From positions 1,612,001-1,676,000 of the forward strand of contig JAPLFF010000007.1 in assembly GCA_026390775.1 (NCBI GenBank): a stretch of 64,000 nucleotides of DNA. The letters are read 5' to 3'. Positions within the stretch are counted from its first letter, which is position 1, and each line of letters begins with the position of its first letter. This document shows positions 34,010 to 41,825 of this stretch, piece by piece. The notes beneath the pieces are model-generated. The model was not told the origin of the DNA. It searched no databases and saw nothing but the letters and a program-made list of their open reading frames with translations. The DNA comes from Ignavibacteriales bacterium. GTDB lineage: Bacteria > Bacteroidota > Ignavibacteria > Ignavibacteriales > Melioribacteraceae. A program made the translations under genes and the position numbers.

Positions 34010-35731
34010 ATGAAAAAAAACATATTAAAATTTCAGCGAAAGACCCTTCCTAAATCCCCCACCAGTATTCAAGGTTTGGACGAAATCACCGGCGGAGGAT
34101 TACCGAAAGGGAGACCGACGCTTATATGCGGGGGTGCGGGTTGCGGCAAGACTCTTTTTGCAATGGAGTTTCTCGTTCGCGGTGCGACTATTTACAATGA
34201 ACCTGGTGTTTTTATTTCGTTCGAGGAATCTGAAAAAGAACTCATTGCAAACGTTGCTTCTTTGGGGTTCGATTTGAATGGACTTATAGCACGAAAAAAG
34301 ATTTTGCTTGAACATATTCACATTGAGCGAGGTGAAATTGACCAGAGCGGTGAATATGATTTAAAAGGTTTGTTCGTCCGCATCCATAGTGCAATTGAAA
34401 GCATTGGAGCTAAGCGTGTTGTACTGGATACTATTGAATCACTCTTTACAGCGCTGCCAAATGCTACTGTTGTACGCACAGAACTGCGACGGTTATTCGG
34501 CTGGTTGAAAATGAAAGGTGTTACAACAATAGTAATTGGAGAACGAGGCAATGGCACATTAACACGTCAGGGTTTGGAAGAGTACGTTTCCGATTGTGTC
34601 ATTCTGCTCGATCATCGCGTGAACGATCAATCATCTATACGACGATTGCGTATTGTTAAATATCGCGGCTCAACGCACGGTACAAACGAATATCCTTTTT
34701 TAATTGATGAAGATGGTTTTTCTGTTCTGCCTGTCACTTCGCTGGGATTGAATAACATTACATCCAGCGAAAGAATTTCCACCGGTATTCCACGACTGGA
34801 TACAATGCTCTCCGGTAAAGGTTACTTTCGCGGCAGTACAGTGCTTGTTTCAGGTACAGCCGGTACCGGCAAGACAAGTGTTGCAGCGCAATTTGTTGAA
34901 GCAGCATGTAAGCGTGGGGAACGCGTTCTTTATTTTGCTTTCGAAGAATCCCCGAGTCAGTTTATGCGCAATATGTCTTCAATTGGAATACACTTAGAAC
35001 CGTGGGTGAAAAAAGAATTGCTCACCTTTCATGCAACGCGTCCAACTCTCTATGGATTGGAACATCATCTAACGACTTCTATCAAATTAATTAATAAAGT
35101 TAAACCGCAAATAGTTGTTCTGGATCCTATTGATGCATTCGTGATTGGAGGGAACCAAACTGAAGTAAAAATAATGTTACTGCGTCTTGTGGATTTTTTG
35201 AAGATGAGGAATATCACTGCATTCTTTGCAAGTCTTACCAACACAAATGATGCCCAGGAACTTACAGATATATCAATATCATCACTAATAGACACATGGC
35301 TGCTTCTGCGTGATATTGAAATTGGCGGTGAACGCAACAGAGGACTGTATGTTCTTAAATCTCGAGGTATGGCGCATTCCAATCAGATCCGTGAGTTCAT
35401 ACTTACCGACCACGGAATTGAATTGCTTGATGTCTATGTTGGTCCGGAAGGCGTATTGACGGGCTCGGCTCGATTATCACAAGAAGCGAAAAACGATGCT
35501 GAACAATTATTGCGTCAACAAGAAATTGAACGCAAACAATTTGGTCTAGAGCTTAAACGTGCGGCAACGGATGCTCATATTGTAGTTTTACGATCTGAAT
35601 TTAAAGAAGATGAATCAGAAGCACTAAAGATTATTGAGATGGAAAAATCAAAAAATGAAATGTTCGCACTAGATCAGAAAAAAATGGCAAAGAGTAGAAA
35701 GGCAGATACATTCGTAAAGAAAAAAGCATGA
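34010..35731 (+). CDS. KaiC-like double-domain RecA-type ATPase
   Basis: 573 residues with two RecA/KaiC domains. Domain 1 (about 15-250) has Walker A GGAGCGKT at 41-48 and the catalytic Glu pair in FEES at 72-73. Domain 2 (about 260-490) has Walker A GTAGTGKT at about 282-289 and FEES at about 312. The C-terminus (about 490-573) is a charged helix rather than the cyanobacterial A-loop tail. No kaiA or kaiB is present. Such proteins act as ATPase/autokinase switches in signalling, often with kinases and response regulators, as in this window. GGAG stands upstream of ATG and a regulon element further up. The gene is richer in G+C than its neighbours. Confidence 0.9.
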   Translation: MKKNILKFQRKTLPKSPTSIQGLDEITGGGLPKGRPTLICGGAGCGKTLFAMEFLVRGATIYNEPGVFISFEESEKELIANVASLGFDLNGLIARKKILLEHIHIERGEIDQSGEYDLKGLFVRIHSAIESIGAKRVVLDTIESLFTALPNATVVRTELRRLFGWLKMKGVTTIVIGERGNGTLTRQGLEEYVSDCVILLDHRVNDQSSIRRLRIVKYRGSTHGTNEYPFLIDEDGFSVLPVTSLGLNNITSSERISTGIPRLDTMLSGKGYFRGSTVLVSGTAGTGKTSVAAQFVEAACKRGERVLYFAFEESPSQFMRNMSSIGIHLEPWVKKELLTFHATRPTLYGLEHHLTTSIKLINKVKPQIVVLDPIDAFVIGGNQTEVKIMLLRLVDFLKMRNITAFFASLTNTNDAQELTDISISSLIDTWLLLRDIEIGGERNRGLYVLKSRGMAHSNQIREFILTDHGIELLDVYVGPEGVLTGSARLSQEAKNDAEQLLRQQEIERKQFGLELKRAATDAHIVVLRSEFKEDESEALKIIEMEKSKNEMFALDQKKMAKSRKADTFVKKKA

Positions 35732-35846
35732 CCAGGAAGAAATGGTTATTTGGTTTTTTAAGGAAGCCAAACAGTAGATGTTGAAAATAGATCAGTGAAA
35801 AAGAATAACCAAAATTGTAACGATGAAAGTGCAGTAGGATTTAGGT

Positions 35847-36230
35847 ATGGGATACACAACTGATTACTTACCTGACAAAAAAATTGTCAGCGTTAAAATG
35901 AAAGGAAGATTAAACTTTCAGATTGTAGAACAGTATTCCAAGGAAGCTGTAAAACTTGCTCATCAACATGATTGTACAAAGTTTTTATTAGACCACACAG
36001 AAACAACAATTCAAGGGGGAATTAACAAGCTACACACGGATGGAGAAGAACTGCAGCAATTTGGATTTAAGAATACAGACCGGATTGCAATTGTAATTGC
36101 TAATCTTGGGTTCGACTCCAAATCGCCAGAATCCATAAACCAAAATAACCGTTGGAGTATCTTGAAATATTTTTGTGCGGATAATATTCTAGAAGCATTT
36201 AATTGGCTTTTGGAAATTGAACAAAAGTAA
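35847..36230 (+). CDS. STAS/SpoIIAA-like small protein
   Basis: 127 residues with the alpha/beta pattern of SpoIIAA/STAS-like proteins: IVSVKMKGRLNFQIVEQYSK, KFLLDHTETTIQGG, DRIAIVIANLG and a C-terminal AFNWLLEIEQ helix. The family usually senses or relays signals by protein contact. It follows the KaiC-like gene by 115 bp with the same direction, so a joint role is plausible. A Ser/Thr phosphorylation site like that of anti-anti-sigma factors is not clear, so I do not call it one. Confidence 0.6.
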   Translation: MGYTTDYLPDKKIVSVKMKGRLNFQIVEQYSKEAVKLAHQHDCTKFLLDHTETTIQGGINKLHTDGEELQQFGFKNTDRIAIVIANLGFDSKSPESINQNNRWSILKYFCADNILEAFNWLLEIEQK

Positions 36231-36310
36231 ATGCCACCAAATCCCCATCTCTTAATCTTTATCGCTATAGATTAATTGTTAAGTAGGCAATTAATTTCTG
36301 ATCTCCCCAT

Positions 36311-36351
36311 AAAAGATGTAGTTCCTTCTTCATCCCTTTGCTCTATTGTAT
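36311..36351 (+). promoter_or_regulatory. 41-bp regulon element, copy 9
   Basis: Contains AAAAGATGTAGTTCC, TTCTTCATCCCTTTG and CTCTATTGTAT. It ends 62 bp before the CsbD-like gene at 36414. Confidence 0.73.
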
Positions 36352-36413
36352 AGAAGCTTATTTCTACATAATATAATTTGTTAAGACATTGCAATTAAAT
36401 TAGGATTTAATAA

Positions 36414-36665
36414 ATGACATTTAGAAATAGCACAACTGTACGACCATTTACTATCTCCACTCCTTCAATGAGGGAAAATTGGGATATCCAAAAAGCTAAA
36501 CTTAAAAAGAAGTATCCAAGTTTAACGGATAGCGATTTACGTTATGACGAAGGGAAAAAAGGTGCAATGTGGGAAAACCTTAAAATCAAGCTTGGACTTA
36601 GTAAAGAAGAGTTGCAAAAATTAATTTCAAGGGTTTCACTAGTTCGTTTACACACTGAATTTTAG
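36414..36665 (+). CDS. CsbD-like stress protein, second copy
   Basis: 83 residues. After a 20-residue leader the CsbD layout appears: ENWDIQKAKLKKKYPSLTDS, LRYDEGKKGAMWENLKIKLG and LSKEELQKLIS. It is only distantly like the 23136 protein, so the two were probably acquired or split long ago, yet both lie under the same regulon element. Soluble, no enzyme motif. It is followed after 24 bp by a lysine-rich mini-protein. Confidence 0.8.
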   Translation: MTFRNSTTVRPFTISTPSMRENWDIQKAKLKKKYPSLTDSDLRYDEGKKGAMWENLKIKLGLSKEELQKLISRVSLVRLHTEF

Positions 36666-36689
36666 CTAATTCAAAAAAGGAAAAAAATC

Positions 36690-36824
36690 ATGAGTAAAGG
36701 TCAAGACAGTAAAAAGGGTTCAAAGAAAGAACCGACAAAAACTATGAAAGAAAAAAAGACAGCTAAAAGAGAAAAGAAAAATGAAAAGATGAACCAAGGG
36801 TTTTTCAATCAACAAGCCAGTTGA
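36690..36824 (+). CDS. Lysine-rich 44-aa protein
   Basis: AAAAAGG precedes ATG. The product is extremely basic (MSKGQDSKKGSKKEPTKTMK then EKKTAKREKKNEK) and ends in a short neutral tail. Such small Lys-rich proteins are common hypothetical genes in Bacteroidota and may bind nucleic acid; that is inferred from charge only. It is likely co-transcribed with the CsbD-like gene. Confidence 0.6.
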   Translation: MSKGQDSKKGSKKEPTKTMKEKKTAKREKKNEKMNQGFFNQQAS

Positions 36825-36904
36825 TGGTTTTGATAAAGGAGGCTTATTGGAAAAACAGATAACCGCCGGATAAATAATTTTAAATATTTAAAGACATCAC
36901 TAAA

Positions 36905-37747
36905 ATGGAAAAAATAATTTTACAGCAGTCCCAAAATCTACACCACGAAGAAGAAATCATTCCTGAATCGTTTTCTGAGGGTATCTCTTATTCAATATTT
37001 AAAAAATTCTTTTTAGAAGTATCTTCAATTGCAATTTTTACCCTACGCTTTTTCAAAGAAGTATTTAAACCTCCGTATGAGTTTAATGAACTATTGAAAC
37101 AATTTTTTCTTGTTGGTTACAAGTCACTTCCTTTAGTTGCTATAACGGGATTTATAATTGGACTTGTACTTACAATTCAATCAAGACCAACTTTAGTAAA
37201 GTTTGGAGCTGAATCGTTATTACCTGCAATGGTAGCAGTTTCAATTATAAGGGAAATAGGACCGGCAGTAACTGCGCTAATCTTTGCCGGAAAAGTTGGA
37301 TCTGGAATCGGTGCAGAACTGGCATCAATGAATGTAACCGAACAAATTGATGCAATGAAGGTATCAGGCACTAATCCGTTTAAATATCTAGTTGTTACAA
37401 GGGTACTTTCTGCAACGTTGATGCTTCCAGTATTGGTAGTTTTTGCCGATGCAATTGGTTTATTAGGTTCATTTGTCGGCGTAAACTTAAAAGGAAATGT
37501 AAGCTTTTATTTATTTTTTTCGCAGGTATTCCAAAGTCTCGAATTTAAAGATCTGTTTCCTGCTTTCATCAAAACATTTTTCTTCGGATTTGCAATTGGA
37601 CTTATAGGAAGTTATAAAGGATATAATTCCAATAAGGGAACCGAAGGAGTTGGAAAAGCCGCTAACTCAGCAGTAGTGTTTGCATCCCTAATGGTTTTTG
37701 TAATTGATGTAATTGCAGTACAAATTACAAGTTTGTTCCAAAATTAA
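36905..37747 (+). CDS. mlaE: MlaE-type ABC permease
   Basis: 280 residues. Residues 1-50 are a charged cytoplasmic segment; then 5-6 membrane helices with the MlaE hallmark FIIGLVLTIQSRPTLVKFGA, IIREIGPAVTALIFAGKVGSGIGAE, and the EQIDAMKVSGTNP coupling helix. It forms the inner-membrane part of a phospholipid transporter with the ATPase and MCE protein that follow. The usual MlaF and MlaD partners are encoded directly downstream in the same order. Confidence 0.9.
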   Translation: MEKIILQQSQNLHHEEEIIPESFSEGISYSIFKKFFLEVSSIAIFTLRFFKEVFKPPYEFNELLKQFFLVGYKSLPLVAITGFIIGLVLTIQSRPTLVKFGAESLLPAMVAVSIIREIGPAVTALIFAGKVGSGIGAELASMNVTEQIDAMKVSGTNPFKYLVVTRVLSATLMLPVLVVFADAIGLLGSFVGVNLKGNVSFYLFFSQVFQSLEFKDLFPAFIKTFFFGFAIGLIGSYKGYNSNKGTEGVGKAANSAVVFASLMVFVIDVIAVQITSLFQN

Positions 37748-37755
37748 TTTTGGTA

Positions 37756-38541
37756 ATGAGAGAAATGACAACTATCGCTACATCTGTAAAAGTTGAAAAT
37801 GATTATAAGCAAAATGATGTTGTTGTTGAGATGGAACATCTTAAGAAATCTTTTGGGAATAATCATGTGCTGCGTGATATTAATTTGGCTATTAATAAAG
37901 GAGAAAACCTTGTTATACTTGGCCAATCCGGAACCGGAAAATCAGTACTAATAAAATGTATTGTAGGATTGGTTGATCCTGATGAAGGTAAGATGGTAAT
38001 ACTCGGGCAAAATATTTCAGAACTTAATGAAAAGGAACTAATTGAAATACGCAAAAAGATTGGTTTCCTTTTTCAAAGCGGTGCACTATATGATTCTATG
38101 ACTGCCAGAGAAAATCTTGAATTCCCGCTACGAAGACAATTAGGTTCCATACCGAAAGAAGAAATGAACTCAATGGTTCAAGAAGCATTACAAAATGTAG
38201 GACTTGGTGGAGAAATTGATATGACACCTTCGGAACTTTCCGGCGGTATGCGTAAAAGGTTAGGTTTAGCCCGAACGTTGATCTTAAAACCTGAAATAAT
38301 GCTTTATGATGAACCTACTACAGGACTGGATCCTATTACATCAAAAGAAATAAGCAACCTTATTCTGGAAGTACAAAGAATATATAATACTTCTTCCATT
38401 ATTATCACGCACGATATTGATTGTGCCAGGCGTACGGCAAATCGAATTATAGTAATCAAAGATGGAGTATGCGTTGCAGAAGGATCATATTCGGATCTTG
38501 AGAGTTCTTCAGATGCATGGGTGAGATCATTTTTTGAATAA
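37756..38541 (+). CDS. mlaF: MlaF-type ABC ATPase
   Basis: About 261 residues with Walker A GQSGTGKS, a Q-loop FLFQSGALYDSMT typical of Mla/Mkl ATPases, signature LSGGMRKRLGLAR, Walker B IMLYDEPTTGLDP and the switch His in ITHDID. It powers lipid movement by the MlaE permease. I take ATG 37756; 37765 is possible. It starts 8 bp after the permease stop. Confidence 0.92.
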   Translation: MREMTTIATSVKVENDYKQNDVVVEMEHLKKSFGNNHVLRDINLAINKGENLVILGQSGTGKSVLIKCIVGLVDPDEGKMVILGQNISELNEKELIEIRKKIGFLFQSGALYDSMTARENLEFPLRRQLGSIPKEEMNSMVQEALQNVGLGGEIDMTPSELSGGMRKRLGLARTLILKPEIMLYDEPTTGLDPITSKEISNLILEVQRIYNTSSIIITHDIDCARRTANRIIVIKDGVCVAEGSYSDLESSSDAWVRSFFE

Positions 38542-38571
38542 TACATAAAACAAATTATAAGAGTAAATCAA

Positions 38572-39222
38572 ATGAAAAAAGACACAAGTAATAAAATCAG
38601 GCTGGGAATATTTATTTCCGTTGGAATAATGGTATTCATTTTAGGAATATATTTTATCGGTGAGAGGCAGCAATTATTCAGAAGTACTTTTCGAGTAAGC
38701 GGAGTATTTAAAGATGTTGCCGGGCTCCAGGCAGGAAATAACGTAAGGTTCTCGGGAATAAATGTTGGGACAGTAGAAAATATTAGTATAGTTAGCGATA
38801 CTTCCGTTATAGTAAAAATACTAATTGATGAAAGCACTCGAAAGTTTATAAAGAAGGATGCGGTTGCAAGTATTGGCTCGGAAGGACTTATGGGGAATAA
38901 AATTTTAATTATAAGTCCCGGATCAGGCGAAAAAATGGGAATAGAAAATAACGATACTATCGAAACAGTCCAGCCAATTAATATGGACGATGTTCTGATA
39001 TCATTAAAAACAACTATTGATAATACATCCAACATCACAAATGATTTGTCTAAGATTACAAACAATATACAATCCGGAAAAGGAACAATAGGAAGACTGT
39101 TAATGGATCGAACTTACGCGCAAAATTTCGATTCTACTTTTGTTAATTTGAAAGAAGGCTCAGCCGGGTTTAAAATACTTATGGATAAGGCAAAAAGTAG
39201 TTGGCTGCTGTGGGGTTTTTAG
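38572..39222 (+). CDS. mlaD: MlaD-type MCE-domain protein
   Basis: 216 residues: one N-terminal membrane helix (about 11-28, LGIFISVGIMVFILGIYF), then an MCE domain (about 38-120) with FRVSGVFKDVAGLQAGNNVR and FSGINVGTVENISI, then a helical end. It forms the periplasmic ring that binds lipids. The operon lacks mlaC and mlaB, as usual in Bacteroidota-type systems. The C-terminal ILMDKAKSSWLLWGF motif is common in this group. Confidence 0.9.
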   Translation: MKKDTSNKIRLGIFISVGIMVFILGIYFIGERQQLFRSTFRVSGVFKDVAGLQAGNNVRFSGINVGTVENISIVSDTSVIVKILIDESTRKFIKKDAVASIGSEGLMGNKILIISPGSGEKMGIENNDTIETVQPINMDDVLISLKTTIDNTSNITNDLSKITNNIQSGKGTIGRLLMDRTYAQNFDSTFVNLKEGSAGFKILMDKAKSSWLLWGF

Positions 39223-39413
39223 TATTTGAATATTTGAATAAAGTTTGTCCGAAGGACTCCTATGGAGAAAAAGTATTTTAACGTTAGTTAGAAAGAATAT
39301 CAGGTTCAATAATAAATTTGTAATTAGAATCTAATAAGATTCTTGGAAATGAATATTCGAAAATCAGAAATGGAAAATTATTGTTTAAAATCTTTACCCA
39401 ACTAAAAGATGTA

Positions 39414-39454
39414 GTTCCTTTTTCATCCCTTTGCCTGATAGTATTCCAATCCCA
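39414..39454 (+). promoter_or_regulatory. 41-bp regulon element, copy 10
   Basis: Contains AAAAGATGTAGTTCC, TTTTTCATCCCTTTG and CCTGATAGTAT. It ends 77 bp before the lipoprotein start at 39532; its leader resembles those of copies 1, 2 and 4. Nothing else is seen in 39223-39413. Confidence 0.73.
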
Positions 39455-39531
39455 ATAATAATATCTTTTCCCACAAGCATTAACTAAAATAGTTGAATGA
39501 CTTAAAAAATTCATAAAATAGGAGAATCCCC

Positions 39532-40317
39532 ATGAAAAACATAAATGTAGTATTTCTAGTCCTGATTTTTGCTGTATCCCTTTTTGTTTACGGCTGCAGT
39601 AACTCAACTGATCCGGCTCCCATTGGCACTACAAGTAAAATTTCGATGACTGCAGTATATACTACTCAGGCTATTTCCGGCTTGCAGAAATCAGGCTCAG
39701 TAAATGCAGTAGATTCTATAAAAATAACTCGTGTAAGAGTTGTGCTGCGTAATATAAAGCTGAAAGCCGAAGACAATAATGAAGTAGAAATGGAACACGA
39801 AGAAAATGGTATAAACTCAACCAAAAAACTCGCTCCGTTTGTATTGGATTTAAACCTTTCCGGTGCAATGCAGCAGATTTCTATTTCGAATATTCCATTT
39901 GATACTTATAACAAGTTTAAATTTGAGATTCACAAGGTAAGTCAAAGTGAAATCGATACCTTATCAGCTTCACAAAAAGCAACATTTGCAGATTTCCTTA
40001 GCGGCGATAGGTTCAGCATAATTATAGATGGTAGCATATATAAAAATGGACAGTCTACTGCTACTGCTTTTACTTATAAGTCAAAGATAAATGTTGAGTT
40101 TGAAAAGACACTTTCCCCCAATTTAGTTATCAGTCAAACTCAAACAACATTTAATCTTACTTTACAGATTAGCTCAGCTGGCTGGTTCCTGGATCAAAAC
40201 AACGCTCTGCTCGATCCAACAAACCCGAATAACTTTAGTGTTATAGAAAATAATTTGAAAAGTTTCTTAAAAGCATTCAAGGATAATAATAAAGACGGAA
40301 AAGAAGACAGCAATTAA
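39532..40317 (+). CDS. Lipoprotein of unknown function
   Basis: 261 residues. The lipoprotein signal (MKNINVVFLVLIFAVSLFV then YGC) is closely related, at DNA and protein level, to the signals of the 43-aa lipoproteins at 10338 and 10907, but the mature protein is unrelated. The mature part has beta-like segments (DSIKITRVRVVLRNIKLKAE, KLAPFVLDLNLSG) in the manner of DUF4382-type proteins and ends with an acidic DNNKDGKEDSN loop that resembles a calcium-binding dockerin/EF-hand loop. It sits under a regulon element. Confidence 0.65.
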   Translation: MKNINVVFLVLIFAVSLFVYGCSNSTDPAPIGTTSKISMTAVYTTQAISGLQKSGSVNAVDSIKITRVRVVLRNIKLKAEDNNEVEMEHEENGINSTKKLAPFVLDLNLSGAMQQISISNIPFDTYNKFKFEIHKVSQSEIDTLSASQKATFADFLSGDRFSIIIDGSIYKNGQSTATAFTYKSKINVEFEKTLSPNLVISQTQTTFNLTLQISSAGWFLDQNNALLDPTNPNNFSVIENNLKSFLKAFKDNNKDGKEDSN

Positions 40318-40368
40318 ATCAACTTTTAACGCTTGAATCGTCCTAAAAAAAGTTGACAGTTTTAGTTA

Positions 40369-40396
40369 AAAAGCCCCGTATAAAATTGGGGCTTTT
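40369..40396 (+). terminator. Intrinsic terminator
   Basis: AAAAGCCCC pairs with GGGGCTTTT across 10 nt and is followed by ATTTATT. It ends the 39532 lipoprotein unit. Confidence 0.8.
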
Positions 40397-40494
40397 ATTT
40401 ATTAATAATGAAAACTTAATCAAACAAAATAAATTTTATCCACGAATAGTTTCTTTTCAAAATAATCATCCAAAGAACTCAACCAAAAGTAGTA

Positions 40495-40535
40495 GTTCCA
40501 TTTTCATCCCTTCGCCTGATTACAACATTCACAAC
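40495..40535 (+). promoter_or_regulatory. 41-bp regulon element, copy 11 (most divergent)
   Basis: Contains AAAAGTAGTAGTTCC, ATTTTCATCCCTTCG and CCTGATTACAA. It keeps the spacing of the consensus with several changes, and lies upstream of the ice-binding-domain gene at 40668. Confidence 0.6.
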
Positions 40536-40667
40536 ATCTACTTACCTTATATAAGTAAATAAGGAAAACGAAATTACCATAGGAGGTAAATTATTATGAA
40601 TAAGAATGAAAAACGCAATTGTTCGAACACTTACCCTTTCAATAACTACAATTACAAGGAGAATCTT

Positions 40668-41750
40668 ATGAAGACCAATACAAAAAATCCAACAAATGTA
40701 TTAAACAGATGGATGCGCTTCCTCGGAGCGATGCTGACGGTTGTTTTGTTAGTGCCCGTCGCTGCCGTACCTCAATCGACACCAGTGAATCTTGGAACAG
40801 CTGGCGATTTTGTGATTCTAGCAAAAACAGGAGTCTCAACCACGGGAACGACTCAAATTACTGGAGATATTGGAATTAGTCCAGCCGCCGCGAGTTTCAT
40901 AACGGGATTTGGGTTAATCGCGGATGCTTCGAATACATTTTCAACATCATCTTTAGTTACTGGAAGGATATATGCCGCTGACTATACTCCCCCAACTCCA
41001 ACTAAGATGACTACAGCTATTGGCGACATGGAAACCGCATACACCGATGCTGCTGGACGAACATTGCCTGATCATACTGAAATGTACACCGGGGATGTTA
41101 CCGGGCAGACCCTCACTCCTGGTCTTTACAAATGGAGTACTGGGGTCATGGTATCTGCTGGCGGTGTCACTATCTCGGGCAACGCAACAGCTGTCTGGAT
41201 CTTTCAGATAGCGGGGAACCTAACCGTTGGCAACGGAGCCATTGTTACTCTCAGCGGCGGTGCAAAGACTTCCAACATCTTCTGGCAGGTTGCCGGTCAA
41301 GTTACTCTTGGAACAACGGCTGACATGAAGGGAATCATATTGTGTCAAACACAGATTGCAATGAATACCGGTGCAACACTCAACGGCAGAGCGCTGGCAC
41401 AGACCGCAGTTACATTGATCGCCAATACCGTCTCCAAACCGGTGTTGACCTCGGTTGAAAATGATGTAATGCCTCAAACTTTTTCTCTCGACCAAAACTA
41501 TCCAAACCCATTCAATCCGTCAACAAAGATTCAATACACAATTGGAAATGCCGGTTTGGTCTCCCTCAAGGTGTATGATGTGCTTGGTCATGAAGTTGTT
41601 ACGCTTGTGAACAGCAATCAGGAAGCCGGAAGTTATACAGTACCATTTAACACGAGCGAAGCAAAACTGAATCTTTCAAGTGGTGTGTATTTCTACCGTT
41701 TGGAAACCGGATCCTTCGTCTCGACGAAGAAGTTGATTCTCATGAAGTAG
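40668..41750 (+). CDS. DUF3494 ice-binding-type protein with T9SS sorting tail
   Basis: About 360 residues: signal peptide, then a DUF3494 ice-binding-like beta-solenoid domain (PVNLGTAGDFVILAKTGVST, TGDIGISPAAASFITGF, LTPGLYKWSTGV, GGAKTSNIFWQVAGQVTLGT), then a T9SS tail (QNYPNPFNPSTKIQYTIG ... KKLILMK). It should be secreted and surface-bound or released; in other bacteria the domain binds ice or acts as an adhesin. Two starts are possible: ATG 40668 (AAGGAG upstream) and ATG 40596 (AGGAGG upstream). The first gives the better signal peptide, while the second would add 24 polar residues. Confidence 0.82.
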   Translation: MKTNTKNPTNVLNRWMRFLGAMLTVVLLVPVAAVPQSTPVNLGTAGDFVILAKTGVSTTGTTQITGDIGISPAAASFITGFGLIADASNTFSTSSLVTGRIYAADYTPPTPTKMTTAIGDMETAYTDAAGRTLPDHTEMYTGDVTGQTLTPGLYKWSTGVMVSAGGVTISGNATAVWIFQIAGNLTVGNGAIVTLSGGAKTSNIFWQVAGQVTLGTTADMKGIILCQTQIAMNTGATLNGRALAQTAVTLIANTVSKPVLTSVENDVMPQTFSLDQNYPNPFNPSTKIQYTIGNAGLVSLKVYDVLGHEVVTLVNSNQEAGSYTVPFNTSEAKLNLSSGVYFYRLETGSFVSTKKLILMK

Positions 41751-41825
41751 TTCTTATTGATAAAGTATGAAACTTTTTTAACAAATAAATAACAAAAACT
41801 AATTTATCATGGGAGGTAAATTATA

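Noticed and set aside
36848-36874. An 8-codon ORF (TTG start after GGAGG) before mlaE
   Set aside because: Too short, with no overlap to the mlaE start and no homologous counterpart in the window.
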